A DNA stretch of 64,000 nucleotides from Rhizobium ruizarguesonis (GTDB lineage: Bacteria > Pseudomonadota > Alphaproteobacteria > Rhizobiales > Rhizobiaceae). The notes below the pieces were generated by a model. The model had not been told where the DNA came from. It saw only the letters and a program-made list of their open reading frames with translations, and did not search any database. Made by a program: the position numbers and the translations under genes. Location of the stretch: assembly GCF_012349115.1 (NCBI RefSeq), contig NZ_PQIG01000002.1, forward strand, positions 62,001 through 126,000. The letters run 5' to 3'. Below, in pieces: positions 37,282-48,470 of this stretch (position 1 is its first letter; each line of letters opens with the position of its first letter).

Positions 37282-40200
37282 ATGATGACGAAGACGCCAT
37301 CCATGGAAATTGACCGGTTTGCTGCTGCTAATCTGCGCGCGACGGCCAATATGTCCAAATTCGCCTCCGGCCTGCCGAAGAAGCAGGGCCTTTACGATCC
37401 GCGCAACGAACATGATGCCTGCGGCGTCGGCTTCGTCGCGCATATGAAGGGCCAGAAGTCGCACCAGATCGTCAAGGATGGCCTGTTCATCCTCGAGAAC
37501 CTGACGCATCGCGGCGCCGTCGGCGCCGATCCGCTGATGGGTGACGGCGCTGGCATCCTGGTGCAGATCCCCGACCGTTTCTTCCGCGAGGAGATGGCCG
37601 AGCAGGGCATCACCCTGCCGCCGGTTGGCGAATATGGTGTCGGCCATATCTTCATGCCCCGCGATGAAAAGCAAATCGAGCACTTCAAGAAGGTGATCAA
37701 GGACGTCATCGCCGAGGAAGGTCAGGTCTTCATCGGCTTCCGCGATGTGCCCGTCGACAATTCCTCGCTGTCCAAGGCGCCGGCCATTGCCGCAACCGAG
37801 CCGCATCATGTGCAGGTCTTCATCGGCGCCGGCGAGGATGCCGAAAACAACGACGAGTTCGAGCGTCGGCTGTTCACGCTGCGCAAGGTAATCTCCAACC
37901 GTATCTATGATGAATTCGACGGCGAGGAGAGCAATTTCTATCCGGTGTCGCTGTCGTCGGCGACGGTGGTCTACAAGGGCATGTTCCTGGCCTATCAGGT
38001 CGGCGTCTATTACAAGGATCTGTCGGACCCGCGCTTCGAAAGCGCGGTCGCCCTCGTGCATCAGCGCTTCTCGACCAACACCTTCCCGTCGTGGAAGCTG
38101 GCGCATCCCTACCGCATGGTGGCCCATAACGGCGAGATCAACACGCTGCGCGGCAACGTCAACTGGATGGCGGCGCGCCAGGCGTCGGTCTCCTCACCGC
38201 TGTTCGGCGAGGACATCTCCAAGCTCTGGCCGATCTCCTACGAGGGTCAGTCGGACACGGCCTGCTTCGACAACGCGCTCGAATTCCTGGTGCGCGGCGG
38301 TTATTCGATGGCGCATGCCGTGATGATGCTGATCCCGGAAGCCTGGGCCGGCAACCAGTCGATGGCTGCCGAACGCAAGGCCTTCTACGAATATCATGCG
38401 GCGCTGATGGAGCCCTGGGACGGGCCTGCGGCCGTTGCCTTCACCGACGGCAAGCAGATCGGCGCGACACTCGACCGCAACGGCCTGCGGCCGGCGCGCT
38501 ACCTCGTCACCGATGACGACCGCGTCATCATGGCGTCCGAAGCCGGCGTGCTGCCGGTTCCGGAGGAGAAGATCATCCAGAAGTGGCGCCTGCAGCCGGG
38601 CAAGATGCTGCTGATCGACATGGAAGAAGGCCGCATCATCTCCGACGACGAGGTGAAGTCGCAACTGGCGACGGCGCATCCCTATCGCAGCTGGCTCAAC
38701 CGCACCCAGCTCATCCTCGAAGACCTGAAGCCGGTGGAACCGCGGGCGCTGCGCCGCGACGTCTCGCTGCTCGACCGCCAGCAGGCCTTCGGCTACACGC
38801 TCGAGGATACCCGCATCCTGATGTCGCCGATGGCGACGACCGGCCAGGAGGCGATCGGCTCGATGGGCACGGATACGCCGATCTCGGCGATGTCGGAAAA
38901 GCCGAAGCTGCTCTACACCTATTTCAAGCAGAACTTCGCGCAGGTGACCAACCCGCCGATCGACCCGATCCGCGAGGAACTGGTCATGAGCCTGGTTTCC
39001 TTCATCGGGCCGCGGCCGAACATTCTCGACCATGAGGGGGCGGCCAACGCCAAGCGGCTCGAGGTGCGCCAGCCGATCCTGACCAATGGCGATCTCGAAA
39101 AGATCCGCTCGATCGGTCATACGGAAGACCGTTTCGACACCAAGACGCTCGATTTCACCTATGATATCGAGCGTGGTGCCGAAGGCATGCCCGAAATGCT
39201 CGACCGGCTCTGCGAGCGCGCGGAAGCGGCCGTCAAGGGCGGCTACAACATCATCGTGCTCTCCGACCGCCAGATCGGGCCGGACCGGATCGCGATTCCG
39301 GCGTTGCTCGCCACAGCTGCCGTGCATCACCATCTGATCCGCAAGGGGCTGCGCACCTCGGTCGGTCTCGTCGTCGAGACCGGAGAGCCGCGCGAGGTCC
39401 ATCATTTTTGCCTGCTCGCCGGCTACGGCGCCGAGGCGATCAACCCTTATCTTGCCTTCGACACGTTGCTCGACATGCATGCCAAGGGCGAATTCCCGAA
39501 GGAAGTGGATGCTTCCGAAGTCGTCTACCGCTACATCAAGGCAGTCGGCAAAGGCATCCTCAAGGTCATGTCGAAGATGGGCATCTCGACCTACCAGTCC
39601 TATTGTGGCGCGCAGATCTTCGATGCGATCGGCCTGCAGTCGGAACTGATCGACAAGTATTTCTTCGGAACCGCGACGATGATCGAAGGCGTCGGCCTCG
39701 AGGCGATCGCCGCAGAAACCGTCGCCCGCCATAATGCGGCTTTCGGCACGGATCCGCTTCTTGCCACGACGCTCGACATCGGCGGCGAATATGCCTACCG
39801 CATGCGCGGCGAAAGCCATGCCTGGACGCCGGATGCTGTCGCAGCCCTTCAGCATGCCGTGCGCGGCAATGCCGAGGACCGCTACCGCGAATTCGCCGAC
39901 ATGGTGAACAATTCGGCGCTGCGCATGAACACCATCCGCGGCCTCTTCAAGATGAAGAGCGCCGAGGCGCTCGGCCGTACGCCGGTATCGATCGACGAGG
40001 TCGAGCCGGCGGCCGACATCGTCAAGCGTTTCTCGACGGGGGCGATGTCCTTTGGCTCGATTTCCAGGGAGGCGCATACGACGCTGGCGATCGCCATGAA
40101 CCGGATCGGCGGCAAGTCGAACACCGGCGAGGGCGGCGAAGAATCCGACCGCTATATACCGCTGGCCAATGGTTCGATGAACCCGGAACGTTCGGCGATC

Positions 40201-42006
40201 AAGCAGATCGCCTCGGGCCGCTTCGGTGTCACCACCGAATATCTCGTCAATGCCGACGTGCTGCAGATCAAGGTGGCGCAGGGCGCCAAGCCCGGCGAAG
40301 GCGGCCAGCTGCCCGGTCACAAGGTCGATGCGACTGTTGCCAAGACCCGACATTCGACGCCGGGTGTCGGCCTGATTTCGCCGCCGCCGCACCACGACAT
40401 TTATTCGATCGAAGATCTGGCGCAGCTGATTTACGATCTGAAGAACGTCAACCCGACCGCCGATGTTTCGGTCAAGCTCGTCTCGGAAGTCGGCGTCGGC
40501 ACGGTTGCCGCCGGTGTCGCTAAGGCACGCGCCGACCATATCACGGTCGCCGGCTTCGACGGCGGCACGGGTGCGTCGCCGCTGACGTCGCTCAAACATG
40601 CCGGCAGCCCCTGGGAAATCGGCCTTGCCGAGACCCAGCAGACGCTGGTGCTGAACGGGCTGCGTTCGCGCGTCGCCCTGCAGGTGGACGGCGGCCTGAA
40701 GACTGGCCGCGACGTCATTATCGGGGCGCTGCTTGGAGCCGACGAGTTCGGCTTTGCCACCGCGCCGCTGATTGCCGCCGGCTGCATCATGATGCGCAAA
40801 TGCCATCTCAACACCTGTCCGGTGGGTGTGGCGACCCAGGATCCGGTGCTGCGCAAGCGCTTCAAGGGCGCGCCGGAGCACGTCATCAACTATTTCTTCT
40901 TCGTCGCCAACGAAGTGCGCGAAATTCTCGCCTGGCTGGGCTTCACCCGGCTCGACCAGATCATCGGCGCCTCGGAGCTGCTGGAGAAGGACGAGATGCT
41001 GAACCACTGGAAGGCGAAGGGCCTCGACTTCAGCCGCATCTTCCACAAGGTCGACGCTCCCAAGGAAGAGACCTTCTGGACGAGCCGGCAGAAGCACCCG
41101 ATCGACGACATTCTCGACCGCGTGCTGATCGAACAGGCGCAGCCGGCACTGACGGCCAAGACACCCGTTGTCTTCGAGGTCGGCATCAAGAACGTCGACC
41201 GTTCGGTGGGCGCGATGCTTTCCGGCGAGGTCGCCAAGCGTTATCGCCATCGCGGTCTGAAGGAAGACACGATCAACGTGACGCTTCGCGGCACGGCGGG
41301 GCAGAGCTTCGGCGCCTTCCTGGCGCGCGGCGTCACCTTCAACCTGATCGGTGACGGCAACGACTATGTCGGCAAGGGCCTTTCGGGCGGCAAGATCATC
41401 ATCCGGCCGCCGGAGAATTCGAGGATCGTCGCCGAGGACTCGATCATCGTCGGCAACACCGTGCTTTATGGTGCGACCGAGGGCGAATGCTACTTCCGCG
41501 GTGTGGCGGGCGAACGTTTCGCCGTGCGCAATTCGGGCGCGATCGCCATCGTCGAGGGTGTCGGCGACCATGGCTGCGAATACATGACCGGCGGCGTCGT
41601 CGTTGTGCTCGGCGCCACGGGCCGCAACTTCGCAGCCGGCATGTCCGGCGGTGTCGCCTACGTGCTCGATGAAACCGGTGATTTCGCCAGCCGCTGCAAC
41701 ATGGCAATGGTCGAGCTCGAGCCGGTGCCCGAGGAGGACGACATGCTGGAGAAGCTGCACCATCACGGCGGTGATCTCATGCACAAGGGACGCGTCGACG
41801 TCTCTGGCGACATGACGCGCCATGACGAGGAGCGCCTTTACCAGCTGATCTCCAACCATCTGCATTATACGGGCTCGGCCCGCGCCACTGAGATCCTCGA
41901 CAACTGGGCCGATTACCGCCCGAAATTCCGCAAGGTCATGCCGGTCGAATACCGGCGTGCGCTCGAGGAAATGGAGCGCAGCCGGATGGGCATCGCCGCG
42001 GAATGA
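37282..42006 (+). CDS. gltB: Glutamate synthase (NADPH) large subunit
   Basis: 1574 residues from ATG 37282, which follows AGGAGGAAAG. With GltD it converts 2-oxoglutarate and glutamine to two glutamates. A 46-residue propeptide precedes the catalytic Cys47 (HDACGVGF) of the class II amidotransferase domain. The central domain is followed by the FMN-binding synthase barrel ([35 protein letters not shown]) and the 3Fe-4S cysteines in [15 protein letters not shown]. The C-terminal beta-helix has [20 protein letters not shown]. Full length. Confidence 0.98.
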   Translation: MMTKTPSMEIDRFAAANLRATANMSKFASGLPKKQGLYDPRNEHDACGVGFVAHMKGQKSHQIVKDGLFILENLTHRGAVGADPLMGDGAGILVQIPDRFFREEMAEQGITLPPVGEYGVGHIFMPRDEKQIEHFKKVIKDVIAEEGQVFIGFRDVPVDNSSLSKAPAIAATEPHHVQVFIGAGEDAENNDEFERRLFTLRKVISNRIYDEFDGEESNFYPVSLSSATVVYKGMFLAYQVGVYYKDLSDPRFESAVALVHQRFSTNTFPSWKLAHPYRMVAHNGEINTLRGNVNWMAARQASVSSPLFGEDISKLWPISYEGQSDTACFDNALEFLVRGGYSMAHAVMMLIPEAWAGNQSMAAERKAFYEYHAALMEPWDGPAAVAFTDGKQIGATLDRNGLRPARYLVTDDDRVIMASEAGVLPVPEEKIIQKWRLQPGKMLLIDMEEGRIISDDEVKSQLATAHPYRSWLNRTQLILEDLKPVEPRALRRDVSLLDRQQAFGYTLEDTRILMSPMATTGQEAIGSMGTDTPISAMSEKPKLLYTYFKQNFAQVTNPPIDPIREELVMSLVSFIGPRPNILDHEGAANAKRLEVRQPILTNGDLEKIRSIGHTEDRFDTKTLDFTYDIERGAEGMPEMLDRLCERAEAAVKGGYNIIVLSDRQIGPDRIAIPALLATAAVHHHLIRKGLRTSVGLVVETGEPREVHHFCLLAGYGAEAINPYLAFDTLLDMHAKGEFPKEVDASEVVYRYIKAVGKGILKVMSKMGISTYQSYCGAQIFDAIGLQSELIDKYFFGTATMIEGVGLEAIAAETVARHNAAFGTDPLLATTLDIGGEYAYRMRGESHAWTPDAVAALQHAVRGNAEDRYREFADMVNNSALRMNTIRGLFKMKSAEALGRTPVSIDEVEPAADIVKRFSTGAMSFGSISREAHTTLAIAMNRIGGKSNTGEGGEESDRYIPLANGSMNPERSAIKQIASGRFGVTTEYLVNADVLQIKVAQGAKPGEGGQLPGHKVDATVAKTRHSTPGVGLISPPPHHDIYSIEDLAQLIYDLKNVNPTADVSVKLVSEVGVGTVAAGVAKARADHITVAGFDGGTGASPLTSLKHAGSPWEIGLAETQQTLVLNGLRSRVALQVDGGLKTGRDVIIGALLGADEFGFATAPLIAAGCIMMRKCHLNTCPVGVATQDPVLRKRFKGAPEHVINYFFFVANEVREILAWLGFTRLDQIIGASELLEKDEMLNHWKAKGLDFSRIFHKVDAPKEETFWTSRQKHPIDDILDRVLIEQAQPALTAKTPVVFEVGIKNVDRSVGAMLSGEVAKRYRHRGLKEDTINVTLRGTAGQSFGAFLARGVTFNLIGDGNDYVGKGLSGGKIIIRPPENSRIVAEDSIIVGNTVLYGATEGECYFRGVAGERFAVRNSGAIAIVEGVGDHGCEYMTGGVVVVLGATGRNFAAGMSGGVAYVLDETGDFASRCNMAMVELEPVPEEDDMLEKLHHHGGDLMHKGRVDVSGDMTRHDEERLYQLISNHLHYTGSARATEILDNWADYRPKFRKVMPVEYRRALEEMERSRMGIAAE

Positions 42007-42232
42007 ATTGCACCGGACATCCGTCACCTGACGACTGCAGGTGACGGGTGACGAAAATATCTCAATGACCCGTGACGATCACGCCGACGACGTAGGCTGT
42101 TCAGATCGCACGGATGTCTTGCAGGGGATATGGTCCAATGACGGTCAAGACAAGCAACTTGCCCCGGGTACCGGGACTGACGATAGACAGATTGGCTGCG
42201 GTGAGGCGGTCATGAGGGTAAGGGACGAAAAC

Positions 42233-43687
42233 ATGGGTAAGGTAACAGGGTTTCTGGAAATCGACCGGCAGGTGGCAAAGTACCAGCCGGCGTCGGATCG
42301 TATCCGTCATTTCCGCGAGTTCACGATCCCGATGTCGGACCCGGAAGTGCAGAAACAGGCCGCGCGCTGCATGGACTGTGGCATCCCTTATTGCCACGGC
42401 CCGACCGGCTGCCCGGTTCACAACCAGATTCCCGATTGGAACGACCTCGTCTACAACAACAACTGGGAAGCGGCGATCCAGAACCTGCATTCGACCAACA
42501 ACTTCCCTGAGTTCACCGGTCGCGTCTGCCCGGCGCCTTGCGAGGAAGCTTGCACGTTGAACCTCGAGGATGCGCCGGTCGCCATCAAGACGGTCGAGCA
42601 GGCGATCGCCGACAAGGCTTATGAACTCGGCTTCATCCGGCCGCAGCCGGCAACGGTCCATACCGGCAAGAAGGTCGCCGTCATCGGCTCCGGCCCCGCC
42701 GGCATGGCGGCCGCCCAGCAGCTCGGCCGCGCCGGCCACGAGGTGCATCTCTATGAGCGCGAGACCAAGCCGGGCGGACTGCTGCGGTACGGCATTCCCG
42801 ACTTCAAAATGGAGAAGAACTTCATCGACCGTCGCGTCGAGCAGATGAAGGGTGAGGGCGTCACCTTCCATTGCGGCGTCAATGTCGGCGTCGACGTCAA
42901 GGTCGAGCAGTTGCTCGCCGATCACGATGCCGTGCTTTACTGCGGCGGCTCCGAGACGCCGCGCGAGGCAGGCATTCCGGGCACCGAACTTGCGGGCGTG
43001 CATGATGCGATGCCCTATCTGGTGCAGCAGAACCGCCGCGTCGGGCGCGAGAACATCGACAGCGTCGGCTGGCCGTCGGACCCGATCCTTGCCGGCGCCA
43101 AACATATCGTCGTCGTCGGCGGCGGGGATACGGCTTCGGACTGCGTCGGCACGGCCTTCCGCCAGGGCGCCGTCAGGGTCACCCAGCTCGACATCCGGCC
43201 GCAGCCGCCGGAGAAGGAAGACAAGCTTGCCGTCTGGCCCTTCTGGGCGACGAAGATGCGCACCTCCTCCTCGCAGGCCGAGGGCGCCGTGCGTGAATTC
43301 CAGGTGGCGACACTTGAATTCGTCGGCGAAGACGGTGTGCTGACCGGCGTCAAGTGCTGCGAGGTCGATGAGCGCCGGCGGCCGGTTCCGGGTACGGAAT
43401 TCGTCATCAGGGCCGATCTCGCCTTCATCGCCATCGGTTTCCGCGGCCCGTTCACCGGCAGCGTGCTGAAGGAACTCGAGGGTAAACTGACGCTCAACAC
43501 CGACAAGCGCGGCTCGACCAACGTCGTCGCCAACGACCGCGACTACAAGACTTCGGTCGACAAGTTCTGGACGGCGGGTGACGTGCGCCGCGGCCAATCG
43601 CTGGTGGTCTGGGCGATCCGTGAGGGCCGCCAGGCGGCGCGCGCCATCGACGAGGAGTTGATGGGTTCGACCGTTCTGCCGAACTGA
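42233..43687 (+). CDS. gltD: Glutamate synthase small subunit
   Basis: 484 residues from ATG 42233 (MGKVTGFLEIDR), the usual family start; an ATG at 42212 with GAGG upstream is a possible alternative. N-terminal 4Fe-4S cysteines (CMDCGIPYC, GCPVHNQIPDW, VCPAPCEEAC), then an FAD Rossmann site VAVIGSGPAGMAAAQ and the NADPH site IVVVGGGDTASDC. Supplies electrons to GltB. It starts 226 bases after gltB, a long gap, but no terminator intervenes, so one operon is likely. Confidence 0.97.
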   Translation: MGKVTGFLEIDRQVAKYQPASDRIRHFREFTIPMSDPEVQKQAARCMDCGIPYCHGPTGCPVHNQIPDWNDLVYNNNWEAAIQNLHSTNNFPEFTGRVCPAPCEEACTLNLEDAPVAIKTVEQAIADKAYELGFIRPQPATVHTGKKVAVIGSGPAGMAAAQQLGRAGHEVHLYERETKPGGLLRYGIPDFKMEKNFIDRRVEQMKGEGVTFHCGVNVGVDVKVEQLLADHDAVLYCGGSETPREAGIPGTELAGVHDAMPYLVQQNRRVGRENIDSVGWPSDPILAGAKHIVVVGGGDTASDCVGTAFRQGAVRVTQLDIRPQPPEKEDKLAVWPFWATKMRTSSSQAEGAVREFQVATLEFVGEDGVLTGVKCCEVDERRRPVPGTEFVIRADLAFIAIGFRGPFTGSVLKELEGKLTLNTDKRGSTNVVANDRDYKTSVDKFWTAGDVRRGQSLVVWAIREGRQAARAIDEELMGSTVLPN

Positions 43688-43718
43688 CTATCGGCTACGC
43701 ACCTTGCCGAAGACCACG

Positions 43719-43745
43719 AACTCCGCCCCTCCGGCGGAGTTTTTT
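43719..43745 (+). terminator. Terminator of gltBD
   Basis: AACTCCGCC / GGCGGAGTT stem, 5-base loop, followed by a T run, 32 bases after gltD. Confidence 0.9.
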
Positions 43746-43953
43746 CATGGTGCGCCGCGCTGTAGTGCGACCGCTTGACGCGGAGGCCGTGCGCCGCAAG
43801 CCTCAGGCAATGCCGGGAAGCGAGATTTTCCGCCGGACGCCGGCTCAGGTGGAGCCAGCGGCGACCGAAGCGGAGGTGCCCCGCTGTTTTGGTCGTAATG
43901 CATTTCCATCGGCTGCGGCGTGAGGCCGCGAATGATCGACAAGGACATTTCAA

Positions 43954-44586
43954 ATGGTTTCCGCACTTGACAGCACGCGGTTGGTTTCGGCCCAATATGC
44001 CCTGAAAAACCTTCGCAGTTCCGACGACAGCGAGCAGGATACGCAAAGTTCTTCGGCCGCCAGCATTCTGAGCAGTTACGGGCTCGATCCGAGCTCCGCC
44101 TCGCTTCTTTCCAACCAGGCCCTTTCCGGGCTGCTCGACACGCTTTCAGCCCAAAGCGACACGTCTGACGAGACCGATACGACGGGTGACGGCGCCGATG
44201 TCACCAGCGCCTCCTTCATGTCGATGCTGAAGCAGCAGCTGCAGGATGCGGCTGCGGCCGAAGGCGAGAGCGGCAAGGCCCATGACATGCTGGCCGCCCT
44301 CGAGGCAGGCACACTCACCATCACCGATCCGACGCAGGGCGTGTCGGTCAACGCCTGGGATGTCGATGATCCCGACGAGGCCGACACCGAGAGCAAGGCC
44401 GGCAAGGATATCGATGTCAGCGGCTGGAGCGACTTCCTCGACGCGCATCTGGAGCGCGGCGCCGATGGCGCCTTCGTCAAGGAAAACGGCAGCTATGTCG
44501 ACCAGACGAACGACAGCAACGCCTTCTTCGGCCTGATCGGCTCAAACTACTATTATCTGAGCTGGCCGCAGGCGACGGCGAAGTAG
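43954..44586 (+). CDS. Acidic hypothetical protein, 210 residues
   Basis: ATG 43954 with AAGGACA upstream. No signal peptide or membrane helix. The N-terminal half is Ser/Asp/Thr-rich and probably disordered (SDDSEQDTQSSSAASILSSY); the second half ends aromatic (FFGLIGSNYYYLSWPQ). Strongly acidic overall. Unknown; one possibility is a secreted or surface-associated protein, but nothing here proves it. Confidence 0.65.
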   Translation: MVSALDSTRLVSAQYALKNLRSSDDSEQDTQSSSAASILSSYGLDPSSASLLSNQALSGLLDTLSAQSDTSDETDTTGDGADVTSASFMSMLKQQLQDAAAAEGESGKAHDMLAALEAGTLTITDPTQGVSVNAWDVDDPDEADTESKAGKDIDVSGWSDFLDAHLERGADGAFVKENGSYVDQTNDSNAFFGLIGSNYYYLSWPQATAK

Positions 44587-44623
44587 ACGGAACGAAGCGG
44601 AGGGCTACCTCAGACGGCGCTTT

Positions 44624-45838
44624 TCACTTGACCGAGACTTCGGCCGGCGCCTTAACCACAGGCAGGCGGTAATCATCGACGCGGCCGGGAGGTGCTGGCG
44701 TCATTTCGCCCTGCTCGACCAGGAGATCGCGCGGCGACCGCGTCAACGTCATCGGCGGCGGCCTGGCGCCGAGAAGCTCGGCGCCGCCGTCGAGATTGGG
44801 ATCGGAGAGACTGATCGGCACGGTATGTTCGACCGGATTGGCGGGAAGGCCGAGACCGGGCAGATTGCTGGAGTCGAGGCGGACCAGATCGGGGCTTGCC
44901 TGCGTGCCGAGAAGACGCCGCGCCGGTTTTTCCACATAGAAGGCAAGTTTGCGCCGGCCGGCCTGGGTCAGGTTGATGCCATCGGAGGTGCGCAGGCGCA
45001 CCTGCTGGCCGTTCACATCCGAACCGGTGACGATGAAATTGCCGTTTTCGTCGACGAAACCATCCCAGATATCGACGAATTCGCCGCCGATGCTTTCGAC
45101 CTGGTTGCGGTAAAGCTGATTCATCTGGACGGCATCGGCCGTCATCGAATCGGATTCGAAGGCGGGCAGGCCGACCCAGAGCAGAGGGATCTTGCGGCCG
45201 GTAACTTCCTTGCCGAAGGAAAGGACACGACGGCGGTATTCGCTGGTCCAGCCGTCGGTGCGGAATTTTTCCTTGGCGGTGTCGGTCACCATCTGCTGGC
45301 GGTCGTTGGCGCCGATCATGACGACGACCATTGCCGGCTTCAGCTCGTCGATCATCTTCGGCAGCTGTTCCGGCCAGTCGTAATAATCGTCGCGGACAAG
45401 ACCCGAGGAGACGTTGCCGCGGGCTTCGACGACGACGCCGGGCGAGGTCTCGAAGGCGGCGGTGAGGCCGTCGCCGAGGCCGCTGGCCAGGAAATCGCCG
45501 ACGATTAGGATCGTCCGGGCGTCGCCGAGCTTTTGCACCGCCGGCTCCTCCTGTACGGGAGCGCGGACCGGCGGCGCGGTGCGGGTATTGACGATGGCCT
45601 TCGGCGCCAGCGGGCGTTTGCGCTGCTGGCGCCTCGGTTGCTGGACATCAGGGGCTTGCGGCCCGTCATCGAGATAGCGCCGGCCGAGGAAAAAATCGAG
45701 GATCGAACGGCGCTGATAGCGCTGCTCCTGGGCTTCGGCGACATGCGCCGGCGCAAGAGCGCTAAGGCATAGCGAAGCCGCCGCCAAGGCAAGCACGAGC
45801 CAACGGATTTTACGGGTCCGATCAATTTTCTCAGTCAT
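44624..45838 (-). CDS. SGNH-fold (DUF459) periplasmic protein lacking catalytic residues
   Basis: 404 residues from ATG 45838. Signal/anchor segment IRWLVLALAAASLCLSALAP. The SGNH domain runs ~108-320 with block I as LIVGDFLASGLGDGL, block III MVVVMIGANDRQ and block V DGINLTQAGRRKLA. Active members have GDS in block I and DxxH in block V; here the nucleophile Ser is Phe116 and the His is replaced by Asn. DUF459 relatives act as O-acyl esterases or transferases on surface glycans; this one is probably a non-catalytic binding or scaffold protein. Confidence 0.8.
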   Translation of the reverse strand: MTEKIDRTRKIRWLVLALAAASLCLSALAPAHVAEAQEQRYQRRSILDFFLGRRYLDDGPQAPDVQQPRRQQRKRPLAPKAIVNTRTAPPVRAPVQEEPAVQKLGDARTILIVGDFLASGLGDGLTAAFETSPGVVVEARGNVSSGLVRDDYYDWPEQLPKMIDELKPAMVVVMIGANDRQQMVTDTAKEKFRTDGWTSEYRRRVLSFGKEVTGRKIPLLWVGLPAFESDSMTADAVQMNQLYRNQVESIGGEFVDIWDGFVDENGNFIVTGSDVNGQQVRLRTSDGINLTQAGRRKLAFYVEKPARRLLGTQASPDLVRLDSSNLPGLGLPANPVEHTVPISLSDPNLDGGAELLGARPPPMTLTRSPRDLLVEQGEMTPAPPGRVDDYRLPVVKAPAEVSVK

Positions 45839-45927
45839 GGGCAGTTCCGCATCTGCCGGCATCTTGCACGCGGGGTAGGCCAGCGTCCACTCCCGCTATT
45901 ATCTAGGTCACGGTTCTGCCTGTTGTA

Positions 45928-45975
45928 GAGCATCATGCCAAAAAGTGTGTGGGGTTTTCGGGCGGTATCATGCCC
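45928..45975. repeat. RIME-like intergenic repeat, copy D
   Basis: GAGCATCATGCC...GGTTTTCGGGCGGTATCATGCCC, with direct ATCATGCC ends. The GGTTTTCGGG and ATCATGC pieces are typical of rhizobial dispersed repeats. Located between two minus-strand genes. Confidence 0.45.
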
Positions 45976-46036
45976 TACTTCCTTGATTCAAATGCGGATT
46001 GAGATTTCCGGCCATTCCGGCCGGGATCATCCCGAT

Positions 46037-47260
46037 CTAGCGGCGCAGTGCGTTCAGAAGCGGCAAGGAGGGCTCGCCGTCCGGCTGCATGCCGATACGC
46101 GACTGCACGGCTGATATCGCCGCCTTCGAACCCGAGCCGAAATTGCCGTCGACCTCGCCATTGTAATAGCCGAGCGTCTTCAGACGGGTCTGCAGCTCGA
46201 ATTTCTCGGTGATATCGAGGGCACCGTCCGGGCGCGGCCAGCGCTGCTGCATGCCGCCGTAGCCGGCGATCTGGTCGGCCAGCAGGCCGACGGCAAGCGC
46301 GTAGCTGTCCGAGGCATTGTAGTTCTTGATGGTGAAGAAGTTGGCGGTCATCAGGAAGCCTGGGCCGCCAGCTCCGGCCGGCATCTTCAGCATGGCCTTG
46401 GTGGCGCTCTCGCGGAAGGCCTTGCCGTTCGGGCGGGTCAGGCCGAGTACCGCCCATTGGGCCAGTGTATGGGTCTTGCCGGCCTGCTTGGCCGCCGCTG
46501 CAGGAACGACGACTTCGTAGCCCCAGGTCTTGCCGGTGTCCCAGCCGTTCTTCATCAGGAGGTTGGCCGAGGTCGCCAGCGCGTCAGGCACCGAGTTCCA
46601 GATATCGCGATGGCCGTTACCGTCGGCATCGACGGCATAAAGCAGGTAGCTTGTAGGGATGAACTGGGTGTGGCCCATGGCGCCGGCCCAGGAGCCGGTC
46701 ATCTCGCGTGCCGGCACATCGCCGTTCTGCAGGATCTTCAGCGCGGCGACCAGCTGCTTCTTGGCGAATTTGGCGCGGCTCGGATCGGCATAGGCAAGCG
46801 TGGCCAGGGCGCGCGGCACGTAGTGCAGCCGGTCGTCCTTGTCGAGAACCGCGCCGTAATTCGATTCCATCGACCAGATGGCCAGCAAAATGGTCTTGTC
46901 GACGCCGAAACGCTGCTCGATCGCAGCGAGCGTCCTTGCGTGTTTGGCGGCCATCTCGCGGCCGATTTTGACCGTATAGGGGTTGACGCGGGAATCGACA
47001 TAGTCCCAGATCTTCGAGGTGAATTCCGGCTGGTAGGCGGCCTTTTCGAGCACGGTCGGATCGGGCTCGCTCACCCCGGAAAAGGCCTTTTGATAGGTTG
47101 CCTTACTGATGCCACTCTGAGCGGCAGTCTGGTAAAAATCCGCGATCCATTTCTGGAAGCGGGAATCAGCTTTCGCGTTGTCGGGGACCAGTGCCACCTG
47201 GGCAGCGACAATGAGGGCGAGAGCAAGACCACGAAGGGAGTTTTTGTGATTCTGGGTCAT
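46037..47260 (-). CDS. Lytic murein transglycosylase, MltB family, with peptidoglycan-binding domain
   Basis: 407 residues. Signal peptide GLALALIVAAQVALVPDNAKA. Catalytic SLT domain ~35-330 with Glu132 in AIWSMESNYG and GAMGHTQFIPTSYLLYA. A C-terminal PG-binding-1 domain ~345-405 (LQTRLKTLGYYNGEVDGNFG). Cleaves glycan strands with 1,6-anhydro-muramyl products in the periplasm. No lipobox Cys, so a soluble form of the family. Confidence 0.93.
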   Translation of the reverse strand: MTQNHKNSLRGLALALIVAAQVALVPDNAKADSRFQKWIADFYQTAAQSGISKATYQKAFSGVSEPDPTVLEKAAYQPEFTSKIWDYVDSRVNPYTVKIGREMAAKHARTLAAIEQRFGVDKTILLAIWSMESNYGAVLDKDDRLHYVPRALATLAYADPSRAKFAKKQLVAALKILQNGDVPAREMTGSWAGAMGHTQFIPTSYLLYAVDADGNGHRDIWNSVPDALATSANLLMKNGWDTGKTWGYEVVVPAAAAKQAGKTHTLAQWAVLGLTRPNGKAFRESATKAMLKMPAGAGGPGFLMTANFFTIKNYNASDSYALAVGLLADQIAGYGGMQQRWPRPDGALDITEKFELQTRLKTLGYYNGEVDGNFGSGSKAAISAVQSRIGMQPDGEPSLPLLNALRR

Positions 47261-47464
47261 CGACAGTCGTATCCGTCATCTTCAGTTTCTGGTGCAGCGG
47301 GGCATCATTTCCGCCCAGACCCGAGACTACAGGAACGGAGTCAACAAATTCTTTACCATGGCGATCCGCTGCGGTCACCATTTGCAAAACAGTAGCAATT
47401 CTATACTAGTTAAAGCTAAAAAACTCCATTTCCAAAGCGATATGATCGAAGCAGGAGGCCGGGT

Positions 47465-48352
47465 GTGGCTCAACACAACAAAGTTCGTAAAGCAGTATTT
47501 CCGGTTGCCGGGTTGGGAACGCGATTCCTTCCGGCGACAAAGGCTGTTCCGAAGGAAATGTTGACCGTCGTCGACAAGCCAATCATTCAATATGTCGTCG
47601 ACGAGGCGATCGAAGCCGGGATCGAACATCTGGTCTTCGTCACCGGACGCAACAAGCACGTCATCGAAGATTATTTCGACATTCATTTCGAGCTGGAACA
47701 GACGCTGCGCGAGCGCGCCAAGAAGGCGGAAATTACCCTTCTCGCCCAGCAATTGCCGAAGGCCGGCACGGTGAGCTTCACTCGCCAGCAGGAGCCTCTC
47801 GGCCTCGGCCATGCCGTGTGGTGCGCCCGCGAGATCGTCGGCGACGAACCCTTCGCACTGCTGCTGCCGGATATGATCATGAAGGGCGACAAGGGCTGCA
47901 TGAAGGGCATGATCGACCTTTATGGCCAGAGCGGCGGCAATATCATCGCCGTCGAGGAATGCGCGCCAGACCAGGCGCATAAATACGGCATCGTCGGCGT
48001 CGGCGAGGCGATCGGCGAGGGCTTCCGCATCACCGGCATGGTGGAAAAGCCTGCCAAGGGGACGGCGCCTTCCAACTTCTTCATCAACGGCCGCTATATC
48101 CTGCAGCCGGAGATCTTCAAGATCCTCGAGACCCAGGAGCGCGGCGCCGGCAACGAGATCCAGCTTACCGACGGCATGCTGAAGCTGCTGAAGGAACAGG
48201 ATTTCGCCGGTTACCACTTCCGCGGTGCGACCTACGACTGCGGCGCCAAGGACGGCTTCATCCTGGCAAACGTCGCCTTCGCCCTCGAACGCGCCGATAT
48301 CCGCCCCTCCGTCGAGGGCGGCTTCAGGGAACTGCTGGCCGGCCTGAAGTAA
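47465..48352 (+). CDS. galU: UTP-glucose-1-phosphate uridylyltransferase
   Basis: 295 residues from GTG 47465, with AGGAGG five bases upstream. Nucleotidyltransferase fold: [20 protein letters not shown], then LLLPDMIMK (metal Asp), [12 protein letters not shown] and [10 protein letters not shown]. Makes UDP-glucose for exopolysaccharide, LPS and glucan synthesis, using the same hexose phosphate as GlgC. Confidence 0.96.
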   Translation: MAQHNKVRKAVFPVAGLGTRFLPATKAVPKEMLTVVDKPIIQYVVDEAIEAGIEHLVFVTGRNKHVIEDYFDIHFELEQTLRERAKKAEITLLAQQLPKAGTVSFTRQQEPLGLGHAVWCAREIVGDEPFALLLPDMIMKGDKGCMKGMIDLYGQSGGNIIAVEECAPDQAHKYGIVGVGEAIGEGFRITGMVEKPAKGTAPSNFFINGRYILQPEIFKILETQERGAGNEIQLTDGMLKLLKEQDFAGYHFRGATYDCGAKDGFILANVAFALERADIRPSVEGGFRELLAGLK

Positions 48353-48360
48353 GGCATCCG

Positions 48361-48470
48361 CTCAGCGCAGATTCAAAGTGATAGAGCGCCGCGCTTCCTA
48401 TCGGACGCGCGGCGCTTCCATTTTCCAGATGCAAGCCGCTCCCGCACTTTTGCTGGAGTTGCTCTAGCGT
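48361..48470. repeat. RIME-like intergenic mosaic repeat, copy B
   Basis: Contains GATTCAAAGTG-ATAGAGCG, shared with the 62801 copy, and GCACTTTTGCTGGAGTTGCTC, shared with the 28030 copy. A 10-bp stem AGCGCCGCGC/GCGCGGCGCT (48385-48415) could also end galU transcription. It lies between convergent genes and touches the stop of the barrel gene. Confidence 0.65.

Noticed and set aside
38194..42027. Very long open frame on the strand opposite gltB
   Set aside because: It mirrors gltB codon by codon; GC-rich third positions keep the antisense frame open. The translation resembles no protein and has no start context.
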